Source of the DNA: Drouetiella hepatica Uher 2000/2452
GTDB lineage: Bacteria; Cyanobacteriota; Cyanobacteriia; Elainellales; Elainellaceae
Direction of reading: 5' to 3'
DNA length: 64,000 bases
NCBI GenBank assembly: GCA_019359505.1
Contig: JAHHHD010000004.1
Location: 186,001-250,000 of the forward strand
Shown here: one piece after another, positions 9,112 through 18,177 of the stretch
How positions within the stretch are numbered: the stretch's first letter is position 1
Layout of the letters: each line of letters opens with the position of its first letter
Notes under the pieces: generated by a model
Told to the model about the DNA's origin: nothing
The model's input: only the letters and a program-made list of their open reading frames with translations
Databases searched by the model: none
Position numbers and translations under genes: made by a program

Positions 9112-9131
9112 ATAGCATTACGTAATGCTAT
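9112..9131. repeat. 20-bp perfect palindrome matching the end of the 100-bp dispersed element
   Basis: ATAGCATTACGTAATGCTAT is fully self-complementary and lies just after the GNAT stop. Its core GCATTACGTAAT is also found at one end of the long repeat elements near 18047 and 37116. Confidence 0.8.
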
Positions 9132-9148
9132 ATTTGGACGCTAGAAAT

Positions 9149-9382
9149 CTAGCGCGATACGTAAGAGTCGCGATTAACAGGTTGAGCCGATTTTTTGCGG
9201 ACAAATTCTGCAATCGTCTCTTTGCTGTTTTTGCGCTTGGGCGGAGGCGACATTTCAGCTTGCAAAGACATCCAGCGATCGCGGAGCAAAGATTTGATCA
9301 GCTCATCGCGAGAGATGTTTTCATACATCAGAATCTCAGACAGGTACTGTATGGACTGTTGATCCAGGTTTTGGGTCAGCAT
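9149..9382 (-). CDS. Small conserved-looking hypothetical protein, 77 aa
   Basis: The N-terminal half (SIQYLSEILMYENISRDELIKSLLRDRW) looks like a small helical or ribbon-helix-helix-like domain; the C-terminal half is basic and disordered (PPPKRKNSKETIAEFVRKK). I do not recognise the family. The opposite strand is also open here, but its translation has no domain-like pattern, so I prefer this strand. It lies between the + strand GNAT gene and argH, in the same orientation as argH. Confidence 0.5.
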   Translation of the reverse strand: MLTQNLDQQSIQYLSEILMYENISRDELIKSLLRDRWMSLQAEMSPPPKRKNSKETIAEFVRKKSAQPVNRDSYVSR

Positions 9383-9556
9383 GGGACTTCAAATCTCAGC
9401 GAGTGACTTACTCGACTGAAAGCCATTTGCAGGCGAGTAAGGATGTGTTGTGCCTATACAATCTAGACTTTCATCCCCCGCGAGATTCCATTTCTTAGTC
9501 AATCTTTAATGATGCGATCGCATTTCTTTACATCGGCGGAACTTTAGCTCAGGGCG

Positions 9557-10966
9557 TTAGGATTCGCTGAGCCGGGTTTTGGCAGAGGCAAGCGCCTGTC
9601 GCACTTGGTCGAATCCAGTGCCGCCATAGCTGTTGCGGGCAGCAACAACTTGACGAGGGGCGATCGCCTCATAAATATCTGGCTCAAAGGCGGGATGAAT
9701 GGTCTGCCATTCGTCTAGAGTCAAATCCTTGAGCAGTTTGCCTGCCGCTAGGGAGGTTTTCACGACTTTGCCCACTAGGTTGTAGGCTTCGCGGAAGGGC
9801 ACGCCTTTTGCCGCCAGATAGTCGGCTACATCGGTAGCGTTAGAGAAGTCCTCAGTGACGGCTGCGTTGAGGCGAGACGTGCGAAACTCCATGCCTTCTT
9901 GCATCAGGATGGTCATTGCCTCTAGGCAGGCGCGCACGGTCTTAACGCTATCAAACAGCGCCTCTTTGTCTTCCTGTAGGTCTTTGTTGTAGGCCAGAGG
10001 CAGCCCCTTCATCAGCACCAGCAAGCCCTGCAAATGTCCAAATACCCGTCCGGTTTTGCCGCGCACCAGCTCCGGCACGTCCGGATTTTTCTTTTGAGGC
10101 ATGATGCTGGAGCCTGTAGAGCAGCTATCTTTGAGCGTCACAAAGCCAAACTCTTCCGATGCCCAAAGGATGACTTCTTCGGAGAGGCGCGACAGATGCA
10201 CCATGATCAGGCTGGCGGCACAGAGAAATTCGATTGCAAAATCACGATCGCTCACTCCATCCAAGCTGTTGCCGTAGACCTTACCAAAGTCGAGAAGCTG
10301 AGCGGTGTAGTGGCGATCGATCGGAAAGGTGGTGCCCGCCAGCGCCCCTGAACCGAGCGGCAAAATATCGACCCGCTTGTAAACGTCGCCTAGGCGCTCC
10401 CAATCGCGCTGAGTCATCTCTACATAGGCTAACAGGTGATGCGCTAGACTCAGCGGCTGTGCCCGTTGCAGGTGCGTGTATCCCGGAATCAGAGTTTCGA
10501 CATTTTTCTCTGCCAAATCCAGCAACACAAACTGAAAGGCTTTGAGCTGCTGCCGAATTTGTGTCACCTGATCCCGGAGGTAGAGGCGCGTGTCTGTGCC
10601 CACCTGATCATTGCGCGATCGCGCCGTGTGCAGCTTTTTGCCGACATCGCCTGTGAGTTCGGTCAGCCGTCGTTCTACAGCGAAGTGGACATCTTCTGCT
10701 TCAATACCGGGATTGAAGTTGCCTTGGCGATATTCCTGACGGATTTGCTCTAGCCCTGCAACAAGCTGTTCGCCTTCTTGAGGTGAAATAATTCCGGTGT
10801 GCGCCAACATTTTGGCGTGGGCTTGGGAACCCGTTAGGTCATACTCAATCAGCTCAATGTCAAAACCAATGCTGGCGTTAAATTGAGCGATCGCCGGATG
10901 CAACGCTGACTCAAAGCGCTGACTCCAGGTCTGTGAAGCTTGGGAGGGAGAGGAAGTATTGACCAC
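9557..10966 (-). CDS. argH: Argininosuccinate lyase
   Basis: At 469 aa, the usual length, it carries the fumarase/aspartase superfamily signature [12 protein letters not shown] and the conserved [20 protein letters not shown] and [20 protein letters not shown] segments with the catalytic residues. It splits argininosuccinate into arginine and fumarate, the last step of arginine synthesis, in the cytoplasm. The gene stands alone between two small hypotheticals on the same strand. The ATG at 10966 leaves an 11-residue Ser-rich lead-in before the conserved region, normal for cyanobacterial ArgH. Confidence 0.97.
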   Translation of the reverse strand: MVNTSSPSQASQTWSQRFESALHPAIAQFNASIGFDIELIEYDLTGSQAHAKMLAHTGIISPQEGEQLVAGLEQIRQEYRQGNFNPGIEAEDVHFAVERRLTELTGDVGKKLHTARSRNDQVGTDTRLYLRDQVTQIRQQLKAFQFVLLDLAEKNVETLIPGYTHLQRAQPLSLAHHLLAYVEMTQRDWERLGDVYKRVDILPLGSGALAGTTFPIDRHYTAQLLDFGKVYGNSLDGVSDRDFAIEFLCAASLIMVHLSRLSEEVILWASEEFGFVTLKDSCSTGSSIMPQKKNPDVPELVRGKTGRVFGHLQGLLVLMKGLPLAYNKDLQEDKEALFDSVKTVRACLEAMTILMQEGMEFRTSRLNAAVTEDFSNATDVADYLAAKGVPFREAYNLVGKVVKTSLAAGKLLKDLTLDEWQTIHPAFEPDIYEAIAPRQVVAARNSYGGTGFDQVRQALASAKTRLSES

Positions 10967-11053
10967 GGTTTCTACCTTGAAGGTTAAAGCTTTAAGTTTT
11001 CAGGGTTGAGGGCCCAGAAGTTGTATCGCGGCAAACTTTTTGGCGGGTGCTGT

Positions 11054-11296
11054 TTAGCCGTAGGTGGTCAAAGCTCGAAAAATATAGCCGAAGATGATGC
11101 CGATCGCCAGTGCCCAAGCCTGACCAGATTTTATAAAATTGTCGAAAAGAGTTCGCGTTCCGGCAAATACGTCCGTGTTAAAAATTGCTGCTAAATGTCT
11201 CCCATCCCACTGCTCTAAGCCTGAGAGTCCATGACCCGTCTGCCAGGAGGTGAGGTCTGCAAGGGTGAGATGCTGCGCTAAGTCGATCAAAATCAT
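11054..11296 (-). CDS. Small hypothetical membrane protein, 80 aa
   Basis: The translation has a soluble N-terminal part and one C-terminal hydrophobic helix (WALAIGIIFGYIFRALTTYG), consistent with a tail-anchored peptide. The family is not recognised. It lies 87 bp upstream of argH on the same strand. A competing frame on the other strand (11006-11194) has a less protein-like composition. I rate it slightly more likely than not to be real. Confidence 0.45.
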   Translation of the reverse strand: MILIDLAQHLTLADLTSWQTGHGLSGLEQWDGRHLAAIFNTDVFAGTRTLFDNFIKSGQAWALAIGIIFGYIFRALTTYG

Positions 11297-11415
11297 GTTT
11301 TCTCAATCCCTGTAAAAAGTTGCTAGAGCTATTAAAGGTTACAGTTTGCTGCAATAGCTAATAGCTGTTAACAAAAAGTAAGTTTGCCATAGATTGGGAG
11401 AACCAACGCATCGAT

Positions 11416-12846
11416 TCAAGATTCACTCTTAATCTGCATCACGATTAGCGTCATATCGTCTTCGTTGTGGCGCTCTGAGCCAATGAATTGCTGCACCTGG
11501 TTAAACAGGTAATCCAGAATGGCTTGCGGCGTTTCGCAGTGACGACATGCCCATTTGAAGTGTCTGGCTAGGCTTTCTTCGTCGAAGCGATCGCCGTTTT
11601 GGCTGGCGGCATCGGTGAAGCCGTCAGTGTAGTAAATCAGGGTGTCTCCCGGCTGAAGCTGTACCTGAGCTTCGTGATACTGCGAGTTAATATCTAGCCC
11701 AATCAGCATTCCCAAAGTATCCAATCGCTTGAGGGTGCCTGTTGCCGCCTGCCAGAGCAGAGGCGGATTGTGTGCCGCGTTGCTGTAGGAGAGCGTGCGG
11801 GTTTTGGCATCGTATTCTGAGTAAAACAGCGTCACGAAGCGATTGGAGTTTTCCAAGTCGGCATACATGACGTGGTTAAGATGCTGCAAAATTCGCGCCG
11901 GAGAGTGGGCGTTTAGCACTTCTGCCCGCAGCATTCCCCGCAGCATCGTCATAATCAGCCCTGCCGGAACGCCTTTGCCCATGACATCGCCGATCGACAC
12001 ACTCCAGCGTCCGGTTTCTAACCGCCCTAGCCGTTTGGCGCGTTCGGGATCGTAGTTGACGGGGATGAAATCATAATAGTCGCCGCCCACCCGACTTGCG
12101 GTACGGCAGAGAGCAGCCAGCTCGACCCCATCAATTTTGGGGCACTGGCGCGGCAAAAGCTGGAGCTGAATTTCGGCTCCGATCTCTAGTTCGCGATCGA
12201 GCCGCTCTTTTTTGCGTAGCTCTATGGTTAGCTCATCATTTTCGATCGCTACCGCCGTCTGGTCAGCAACAAGCCGCACGAGCTTCTGACGGGTTTCTGT
12301 CCAGGTATATTCTGGATCACGGCTGAAGACATAGAGCCGACCGCGCTCAATGTTTTTGGTCAGAATTGCCGTGCCAAAGAGATGGACGCTAGAACCCAAA
12401 AAATGATTGACATGATAATCTAGCGCGGCAGTGCGGTTGCTCGTATCGGGCGCTATTTTGCCGTATGCCGGAATGGGGGCAATAGCGGTGAGCTGACGCG
12501 CAGCAGACTCAAGTGCTGCTTTCACATCTGGACAAGGATTATCCTGGCAGTAAAGCCGCTCTAGCCGCACCTGACCGTTGGGCTTGTAGAGCACGAGCGC
12601 CCCACCGTCAGCATCGGTGACGCGGCTGGCAATCAGGGGAGTCAGCTCTAGAAACTGATTCAGGTTCTTGAAGCTGCGCAGCGCAAACCCTAGCGAACTC
12701 AGCAAGTCTTGAATCTTGGTTTGCTCACGGTGCAAACGAGATACTAGCTCCTTGAGTGCAAACACAGGAGTGACGTCTGGCGGCGGGTTGCCACCAGTCA
12801 GGTCAGGAGGTTGGGAGGGCTGTCGAGGAGCGGGCACAGCAGTCAT
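11416..12846 (-). CDS. GAF-domain SpoIIE/RsbU-type PP2C protein phosphatase
   Basis: The 476-aa protein has a Pro-rich N terminus, a short coiled segment (LKELVSRLHREQTKIQDLLSSL), a GAF-like sensory domain (~60-205) and a C-terminal SpoIIE phosphatase domain (~225-475). The metal-binding motifs of the PP2C fold are present: GGDYYDF, SIGDVMGKGVPAG, YTDGFTDA and NEDDMTLIVM. Such proteins dephosphorylate anti-sigma-factor antagonists or related targets after ligand binding to the GAF domain. No partner switch genes (anti-sigma or STAS) are adjacent, so the target is unknown. Confidence 0.88.
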   Translation of the reverse strand: MTAVPAPRQPSQPPDLTGGNPPPDVTPVFALKELVSRLHREQTKIQDLLSSLGFALRSFKNLNQFLELTPLIASRVTDADGGALVLYKPNGQVRLERLYCQDNPCPDVKAALESAARQLTAIAPIPAYGKIAPDTSNRTAALDYHVNHFLGSSVHLFGTAILTKNIERGRLYVFSRDPEYTWTETRQKLVRLVADQTAVAIENDELTIELRKKERLDRELEIGAEIQLQLLPRQCPKIDGVELAALCRTASRVGGDYYDFIPVNYDPERAKRLGRLETGRWSVSIGDVMGKGVPAGLIMTMLRGMLRAEVLNAHSPARILQHLNHVMYADLENSNRFVTLFYSEYDAKTRTLSYSNAAHNPPLLWQAATGTLKRLDTLGMLIGLDINSQYHEAQVQLQPGDTLIYYTDGFTDAASQNGDRFDEESLARHFKWACRHCETPQAILDYLFNQVQQFIGSERHNEDDMTLIVMQIKSES

Positions 12847-13330
12847 TGAGGGTAAATCAGAAACGGACGAAATGACGATCGGAACAAGAAGATAGGGTTT
12901 GGCTACGGTTTAACTATGGGTTTAACGCAACCTGAATAGTTGCGTTGCGGTAAATTCTAACGAATGTCAGGGCGATCGCTATATTACCGATGTATGACTT
13001 CAGGTTTACTGCGGCTACTTTCTCTAAAAGTCAAGCTTTAAGATTTAGGCTCAAAACAATCTAAGACAATGAAGCTGCATGTTATTAATAACGCTATTTT
13101 TCTATCTTGCCAACAAAAAAGTAGAATGCTTGCCCTAAAATGCCCGTAAGTTCGCATCTTCAATCAAAACATTCGACCTTGCCATGAAGATTTTTCCTGG
13201 CAACCGTAAAAATTTGCTCATTTTTGCGGCGTTGCTGAATCTCTGGGATGATTTTTTGTGGGAGAGGGGCGCAGAGCGCCCCTCTCCCACAAAAAATCAT
13301 CCCCCTGTTAATCAATGCCAATTTTGAAAT
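12847..13330. other. Divergent intergenic region with a long hairpin element
   Basis: This region separates the SpoIIE phosphatase (minus) from ribD (plus) and should hold both promoters. Its right part holds the dispersed element at 13228-13319; no gene is seen. Confidence 0.6.
13228..13319. repeat. Dispersed hairpin element, variable-stem family copy 1
   Basis: The core 13245-13303 is a perfect inverted repeat with 28-base arms and a 3-base loop (AGA). The outer ends, GGCGTTGCTGAATC on the left and the complement of TGGCATTGATTAAC on the right, match the ends of the elements near 21773, 36923 and 41350. It lies about 10 bp before the ribD start codon in a divergent promoter region, so it is unlikely to act only as a terminator. 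Confidence 0.85.
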
Positions 13331-14431
13331 ATGACAGCTAGTTCGGTCAGTGAATTCGATCGCCAAATAATGCAGCGCTGCTTGGAACTGGCAAAGCGGG
13401 CGCTGGGGCAAACGGCTCCTAACCCTTTGGTTGGCTCTGTCATTGTGCAGGGCGATCGGATCGTTGGAGAGGGATTTCATCCCTATGCCGGACAGCCCCA
13501 TGCTGAAGTCTTTGCCCTTAGAGCCGCTGGAGAGCAGGCTCAGGGCGCAACCCTTTATGTCAATTTGGAGCCTTGTAGCCATTACGGACGCACTCCGCCT
13601 TGCGCCAATGCATTGATTGAGGCAGGCGTTGCGCGGGTGGTCGTGGGGATGATTGATCCTAATCCTCAGGTAGCTGGAAAAGGCATTGAGCGGTTGCGTC
13701 AGGCGGGTATAGAGGTTGAGGTAGGCGTTGAGGAAGCTGCCTGTCAGACGTTGAACGAAGCCTTTGTCTATCGCATTTTGCACCAGCGATCGTTTGGCAT
13801 TTTGAAATACGCCATGACGCTAGATGGCAAAATTGCCGCTACGACTGGGCACAGCGCCTGGGTGACGACTCCAGAAGCGCGAATCAGGGTACATCAGTTG
13901 CGATCGGGCTGCGATGCAGTCGTGGTGGGCGGTAACACCGTGCGTCGAGATAATCCACTGCTCACGGCGCATGGACAAGGACACAATCCTCTGCGGGTAG
14001 TGATGAGCCGATCGCTTGATTTGCCCCTGGATGCTCAGCTTTGGCGAACAGAGGTTGCTCCGACGGTAATTTTTACAGAGCAAGGCGTAAAGCCTGAGTT
14101 CCAAAAGCAATTAATTACGCAGATAATTGAGCAGGGCGTTGAGGTGATAGAGCTTTCTGTTCTAACGCCCGCTCAGGTGATGGCGAACCTGTACGATCGC
14201 GGTTTTCTCTCTGTCTTCTGGGAATGCGGCGGCACGCTGGCGGCTAAGGCGATCGCGGATGGTTCTATCCAAAAAGTTCTGGCGTTTATTGCGCCCAAAA
14301 TTATTGGCGGAACAACGGCTCCTTCGCCTGTGGGAGACTTAGGGCTAACGCAAATGACGCAGGCTTTGGCGCTCAGCCAGGTGAAGTGGGAAGCGATCGG
14401 AGGAGATTTGCTGGTGGAAGGATATCTTTAG
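13331..14431 (+). CDS. ribD: Bifunctional riboflavin deaminase-reductase RibD
   Basis: The N-terminal zinc deaminase domain (~1-145) has HAEVFAL and EPCSHYGRTPPC, the zinc ligands and catalytic Glu. The C-terminal reductase domain (~150-366) has the NADPH-binding pattern (KYAMTLDGKIA, VVGGNTVRRDNPLLTAR-like segment, WECGGTLAAKAI). It performs the second and third steps of riboflavin synthesis: deamination of the diaminopyrimidine and reduction of the ribosyl side chain. At 366 aa the length is normal. Other rib genes are not in the window. Confidence 0.96.
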   Translation: MTASSVSEFDRQIMQRCLELAKRALGQTAPNPLVGSVIVQGDRIVGEGFHPYAGQPHAEVFALRAAGEQAQGATLYVNLEPCSHYGRTPPCANALIEAGVARVVVGMIDPNPQVAGKGIERLRQAGIEVEVGVEEAACQTLNEAFVYRILHQRSFGILKYAMTLDGKIAATTGHSAWVTTPEARIRVHQLRSGCDAVVVGGNTVRRDNPLLTAHGQGHNPLRVVMSRSLDLPLDAQLWRTEVAPTVIFTEQGVKPEFQKQLITQIIEQGVEVIELSVLTPAQVMANLYDRGFLSVFWECGGTLAAKAIADGSIQKVLAFIAPKIIGGTTAPSPVGDLGLTQMTQALALSQVKWEAIGGDLLVEGYL

Positions 14432-14462
14432 ATTTTGGAGGGTTGAAGAGTAATTCTTGGGG

Positions 14463-14489
14463 TAGGCGCTTAGCATTGCTAAGCGCCTA
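14463..14489. repeat. Palindrome, 13-bp arms
   Basis: The arms TAGGCGCTTAGCA and TGCTAAGCGCCTA flank one base. The core GCTTAGCATTGCTAAGC resembles the ends of the variable-stem hairpin family. Confidence 0.8.
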
Positions 14490-14521
14490 TAGTAGATCGC
14501 TTGTACTAGTGACAGCCCTAG

Positions 14522-14568
14522 TAGTTCGTTGGAAGTGTCACGCTCTGCGTGACACTTCCAACGAACTA
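14522..14568. repeat. Perfect hairpin, 22-bp arms, 3-base loop
   Basis: The left arm begins TAGTTCGTTGGAAGTG and ends CACGC; the loop is TCT. There is no T run, and it lies between two + strand genes (ribD and a GNAT gene). It has the same general shape as the other intergenic hairpins but a different sequence. Confidence 0.88.
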
Positions 14569-14628
14569 TTGAGTTTTATTTTGTACGCGATCCTTAAAGC
14601 CTGAGCCTATACTTGTTTTTCAAAAATT

Positions 14629-15120
14629 ATGGAGCACATAGATATCGCTCACATTTCAGAGGTTAAAGAGGGAGCTATCAATCATCTGCTTGAGGAAAGC
14701 TTATCTCAAGGATTTCGGTTTGTTGAAAGACTGATTAGCGAGTATCGTAGCGGTTTGAATTGCTTCGACAAGTCGGGTGAAATACTCCTGACAGCATCAG
14801 TTCAGGGTAAAATTGTCGGAATTGGGGGATTGAATAGAGATCCATATCTCAATGATCCCAAGATTGGAAGATTACGACATTTATATGTGGAGTCAGTCTG
14901 GCAGCGGCATGGGGTAGGACGTTTGCTGGTCACTCAGCTTATTGATGAAGCTAGTCAGCATTACCAGCTCTTGACGTTGCGAACCGACACGGCAGCAGCC
15001 GACAAGTTTTATCAGAAATTAGGATTTAAGACTCATCCCATTTGGAAACATACAACCCATCATTTGCAATTGAGCAAGACAATGCATTATCCCTTGAGCC
15101 TAGATTTGAACCTAGATTGA
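14629..15120 (+). CDS. GNAT family N-acetyltransferase
   Basis: This 163-aa protein has the GNAT acetyl-CoA pyrophosphate-binding motif (LYVESVWQRHGVGRLLVTQLIDEA, residues ~85-105) and the terminal strand KFYQKLGFKTHP. The acceptor substrate is unknown. It stands alone between the hairpins at 14463-14568 and acnB, at lower GC content than its neighbours, which may reflect recent acquisition. Confidence 0.83.
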   Translation: MEHIDIAHISEVKEGAINHLLEESLSQGFRFVERLISEYRSGLNCFDKSGEILLTASVQGKIVGIGGLNRDPYLNDPKIGRLRHLYVESVWQRHGVGRLLVTQLIDEASQHYQLLTLRTDTAAADKFYQKLGFKTHPIWKHTTHHLQLSKTMHYPLSLDLNLD

Positions 15121-15289
15121 GGTGAAGGTTCCATACTCCCTGAGCCTGAAATATTGAGCGGCTTGAACAATAATGCGATCGAGATCTGTGCAGAAAGCTA
15201 CCGTAGAGATATACCGATGGGTATAAATTATGGGTTTTAGGTGTGCTGACCGTCTGCCCCCAATCTTGCTGTCTGGAGAGGTTTAGAAA

Positions 15290-17899
15290 ATGTTGGAATC
15301 TTATCGGAAACATGTTGCAGAGCGATCGCTCCTGGGAATTCCGCCCCTGCCCCTTAGCCCTGAGCAAGCTTCGGATCTGTGTGAGCTATTAAAAAATCCT
15401 CCGGCGGGTGAGGAGCAGGCGCTATTAGAAATGCTGGTGGATCGCATTCCTCCGGGCGTGGATCAGGCGGCGTATGTGAAGGCAGGATTTTTGACGGCGA
15501 TCGCCAAGGGCGAGATTCACAGTCCGCTTGTCTCTCCCCAATATGCTGTAGAGCTGCTGGGCACAATGATGGGGGGCTATAACGTCCACTCCCTCATTGA
15601 TTTGTTGCAAGTTGAAGACGCTGAGATTGCTGGGGTTGCCACGCGATCGCTCAGCAAGATCCTCTTGGTCTACGATGCTTTCCATGATGTCGAAGAGCTG
15701 GCGAAGGGCGGCAATGCTTACGCGCAGCAGGTGATGCAATCCTGGGCAGATGCCGATTGGTTCACCCACCGTCCGGTGCTGCCAGAGTCGATCACCGTCA
15801 CGGTCTTCAAGGTGCCGGGGGAAACCAACACGGATGATCTCTCCCCAGCGCCCTTGGCAACAACGCGACCCGATATTCCGCTGCATGCCACGGTGATGCT
15901 AGAAACCCGGATGCCGGGAGGCATTGAGACGATCGCCCAACTCAAGCAAAAGGGGCATCCGGTCGCCTATGTGGGCGATGTCGTGGGCACTGGCTCCTCC
16001 CGCAAGTCGGCAATTAACTCCGTGCTGTGGCACATTGGCGAAGATATTCCCCATGTGCCTAACAAGCGGACGGGTGGCTATATTTTGGGCGGTAAGATTG
16101 CGCCGATTTTCTTCAACACGGCCGAAGATTCTGGAGCTTTGCCGATCGAGTGTGATGTGACTCCGCTGAATACAGGCGACGTGATCACAATCTATCCCTA
16201 CAAAGGCGAAATCACGGATGCATCCGGTGCAGTGATCTCCCGCTTTGACCTTAAACCCGACACCATTCTCGACGAAGTGCAGGCGGGTGGACGGATTCCG
16301 CTATTGATTGGTCGGACGCTGACCGACAAAACGCGAATTGCCTTGGGGCTTGCGCCGAGCGATCGCTTTGTCCGTCCCCAACTGCCAGCAGACACGGGCA
16401 AAGGCTTTACCCTGGCGCAAAAGATGGTGGGCAAAGCCTGCGGTCTAGCAGGCGTGCGTCCGGGCACCTCCTGCGAACCGATTATGACCACCGTGGGTTC
16501 ACAAGACACGACGGGGCCTATGACCCGCGACGAGCTGAAAGAGCTGGCTTGCCTGGGCTTCAGCGCCGACCTAGTGATGCAAAGCTTCTGCCACACCGCC
16601 GCCTACCCTAAGCCTGTAGACATCAAGACCCATAAAGATCTGCCCGACTTCATGCATGAGCGGGGCGGCGTAGCGCTGCGTCCGGGGGATGGCATCATTC
16701 ACTCCTGGCTCAACCGAATGCTGCTGCCGGATACAGTGGGCACAGGTGGCGACTCCCATACCCGCTTTCCCCTGGGGATTTCCTTTCCGGCGGGTTCGGG
16801 TCTGGTGGCGTTCGCGGCGGCTCTGGGGGTGATGCCCTTGGATATGCCAGAGTCGGTATTGGTGCGCTTCAAGGGCAGCCTTCAACCCGGCGTAACGCTG
16901 CGGGATATTGTCAACGCCATTCCCTACGCGGCAATGCAGCGCGGACTTTTGACCACCTCCAAGGAGAACAAGCAAAATGTTTTCTCCGGTCGGATCATGG
17001 AGATGGAAGGACTGCCGGATCTGAAGCTAGAGCAAGCTTTTGAGCTAACCGATGCTACGGCAGAGCGCTCCTGTGCCGGGTCTACGATTAAGCTGAGTAC
17101 AGATACGGTTGCCGAGTATTTGCGATCGAACGTCGCTCTCCTCAAAAACATGGCGGCCCGTGGTTACGGCGATACCCGTACCATCCTGCGGCGGGTGGCA
17201 AAGATGGAGCAGTGGTTGGCAAATCCCTCGCTGATGTCGGGCGATGCCGATGCCGAATATGCCGAAGTGATTGAGGTTGATCTCGATCAGGTTAAAGAAC
17301 CGATCGTCGCAGCTCCTAACGATCCCGACAATATCAAGCTGATGTCAGAATGTGCGGGCGATCCCATTCACGAGGTGTTCATCGGCTCCTGCATGACCAA
17401 TATTGGTCACTACCGGGCAGCGGCAAAAGTCTTGGAGGGTGCGGGGCCTGTGAAGGTGCGGCTGTGGATCTGTCCCCCTACCCGCATGGATGAGAAGCAG
17501 TTGCGCGAAGAAGGGATGTATGGCACCTTTGCTGCTGCCGGAGCCAGAACCGAAATGCCGGGATGCTCGCTCTGCATGGGCAACCAGGCGCGGGTAGAGG
17601 ATGGCGTAACGGTGTTCTCTACCTCCACCCGCAACTTCAACAACCGCATGGGCAAAGGCGCACAGGTGTATCTGGGTTCGGCTGAGCTAGCGGCGGTTTG
17701 CGCGCTGCTGGGCAAAATCCCCACAGTTGAGGAGTATATGGCGATCGTCACTCAAAAAATCGATCCCTTTGCCTCTGAGCTATACCGCTATCTCAACTTT
17801 GATCAGATTCCTAACTTTGAGGATGAAGGTCGGGTGATTGCCCTAGAGGATATGCCTCGGATTGAGGATATTTTTGGGATGCCAGCGGTGACTCGATAA
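15290..17899 (+). CDS. acnB: Bifunctional aconitate hydratase 2/2-methylisocitrate dehydratase
   Basis: The 869-aa protein has the AcnB layout: an N-terminal HEAT-like domain, then the swivel domain placed before the catalytic core. Iron-sulfur cluster motifs are visible: FIGSCMTNIGHYR and PGCSLCMGNQARV, with a further Cys near the QSFCHTAAYPKP segment. It interconverts citrate and isocitrate in the TCA cycle via a 4Fe-4S cluster. It is monocistronic, followed by a hairpin at 17919-17953 and a long dispersed element. Confidence 0.97.
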   Translation: MLESYRKHVAERSLLGIPPLPLSPEQASDLCELLKNPPAGEEQALLEMLVDRIPPGVDQAAYVKAGFLTAIAKGEIHSPLVSPQYAVELLGTMMGGYNVHSLIDLLQVEDAEIAGVATRSLSKILLVYDAFHDVEELAKGGNAYAQQVMQSWADADWFTHRPVLPESITVTVFKVPGETNTDDLSPAPLATTRPDIPLHATVMLETRMPGGIETIAQLKQKGHPVAYVGDVVGTGSSRKSAINSVLWHIGEDIPHVPNKRTGGYILGGKIAPIFFNTAEDSGALPIECDVTPLNTGDVITIYPYKGEITDASGAVISRFDLKPDTILDEVQAGGRIPLLIGRTLTDKTRIALGLAPSDRFVRPQLPADTGKGFTLAQKMVGKACGLAGVRPGTSCEPIMTTVGSQDTTGPMTRDELKELACLGFSADLVMQSFCHTAAYPKPVDIKTHKDLPDFMHERGGVALRPGDGIIHSWLNRMLLPDTVGTGGDSHTRFPLGISFPAGSGLVAFAAALGVMPLDMPESVLVRFKGSLQPGVTLRDIVNAIPYAAMQRGLLTTSKENKQNVFSGRIMEMEGLPDLKLEQAFELTDATAERSCAGSTIKLSTDTVAEYLRSNVALLKNMAARGYGDTRTILRRVAKMEQWLANPSLMSGDADAEYAEVIEVDLDQVKEPIVAAPNDPDNIKLMSECAGDPIHEVFIGSCMTNIGHYRAAAKVLEGAGPVKVRLWICPPTRMDEKQLREEGMYGTFAAAGARTEMPGCSLCMGNQARVEDGVTVFSTSTRNFNNRMGKGAQVYLGSAELAAVCALLGKIPTVEEYMAIVTQKIDPFASELYRYLNFDQIPNFEDEGRVIALEDMPRIEDIFGMPAVTR

Positions 17900-17918
17900 G
17901 GGCTTGTTTAAGGGCTTT

Positions 17919-17953
17919 TTTGTGGAAGGGGCGCTTCACGCCCCTTCCACAAA
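17919..17953. terminator. Hairpin after acnB, possible terminator
   Basis: The stem TTTGTGGAAGGGGCG / CGCCCCTTCCACAAA with a 5-base loop starts 20 bp after the acnB stop. There is no clear T run after the stem on the + strand, so the terminator role is inferred from position. Confidence 0.55.
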
Positions 17954-18046
17954 CAGGAGAGAAGCTGATATTTTGCTGCTAGCACAGTAAAAAGTTAGTT
18001 ATGCAACATAGTGGTCGCCCAATTTCTTGTCAGCATTATGACAGGC

Positions 18047-18148
18047 ATAGCATTACGTAATTGAGTTAGGACGAGTTATTTTTTGAGAGCCGCGCTCCGC
18101 GCGGCTCTCAAAAAATAACTCATTGGATCTAAGCGCGCAGCGCTACAT
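18047..18148 (-). repeat. Dispersed ~100-bp element, copy A (inverted relative to copies B and C)
   Basis: The core 18073-18121 is a perfect inverted repeat with 23-base arms and loop TCC. The core and both flanks (GCATTACGTAATTGAGTTAGG on one side, ATTGGATCTAAGCGCG on the other) match the copies at 37016-37116 and 46998-47101. It lies between the convergent genes acnB and the HlyD adaptor. Confidence 0.92.
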
Positions 18149-18177
18149 AACCTTATTTCTACTGTACTAGCCCATAT

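Noticed and set aside
13160..13783. 207-codon minus-strand reading
   Set aside because: It lies opposite ribD and spans the long hairpin; the ribD frame is clearly the coding one.
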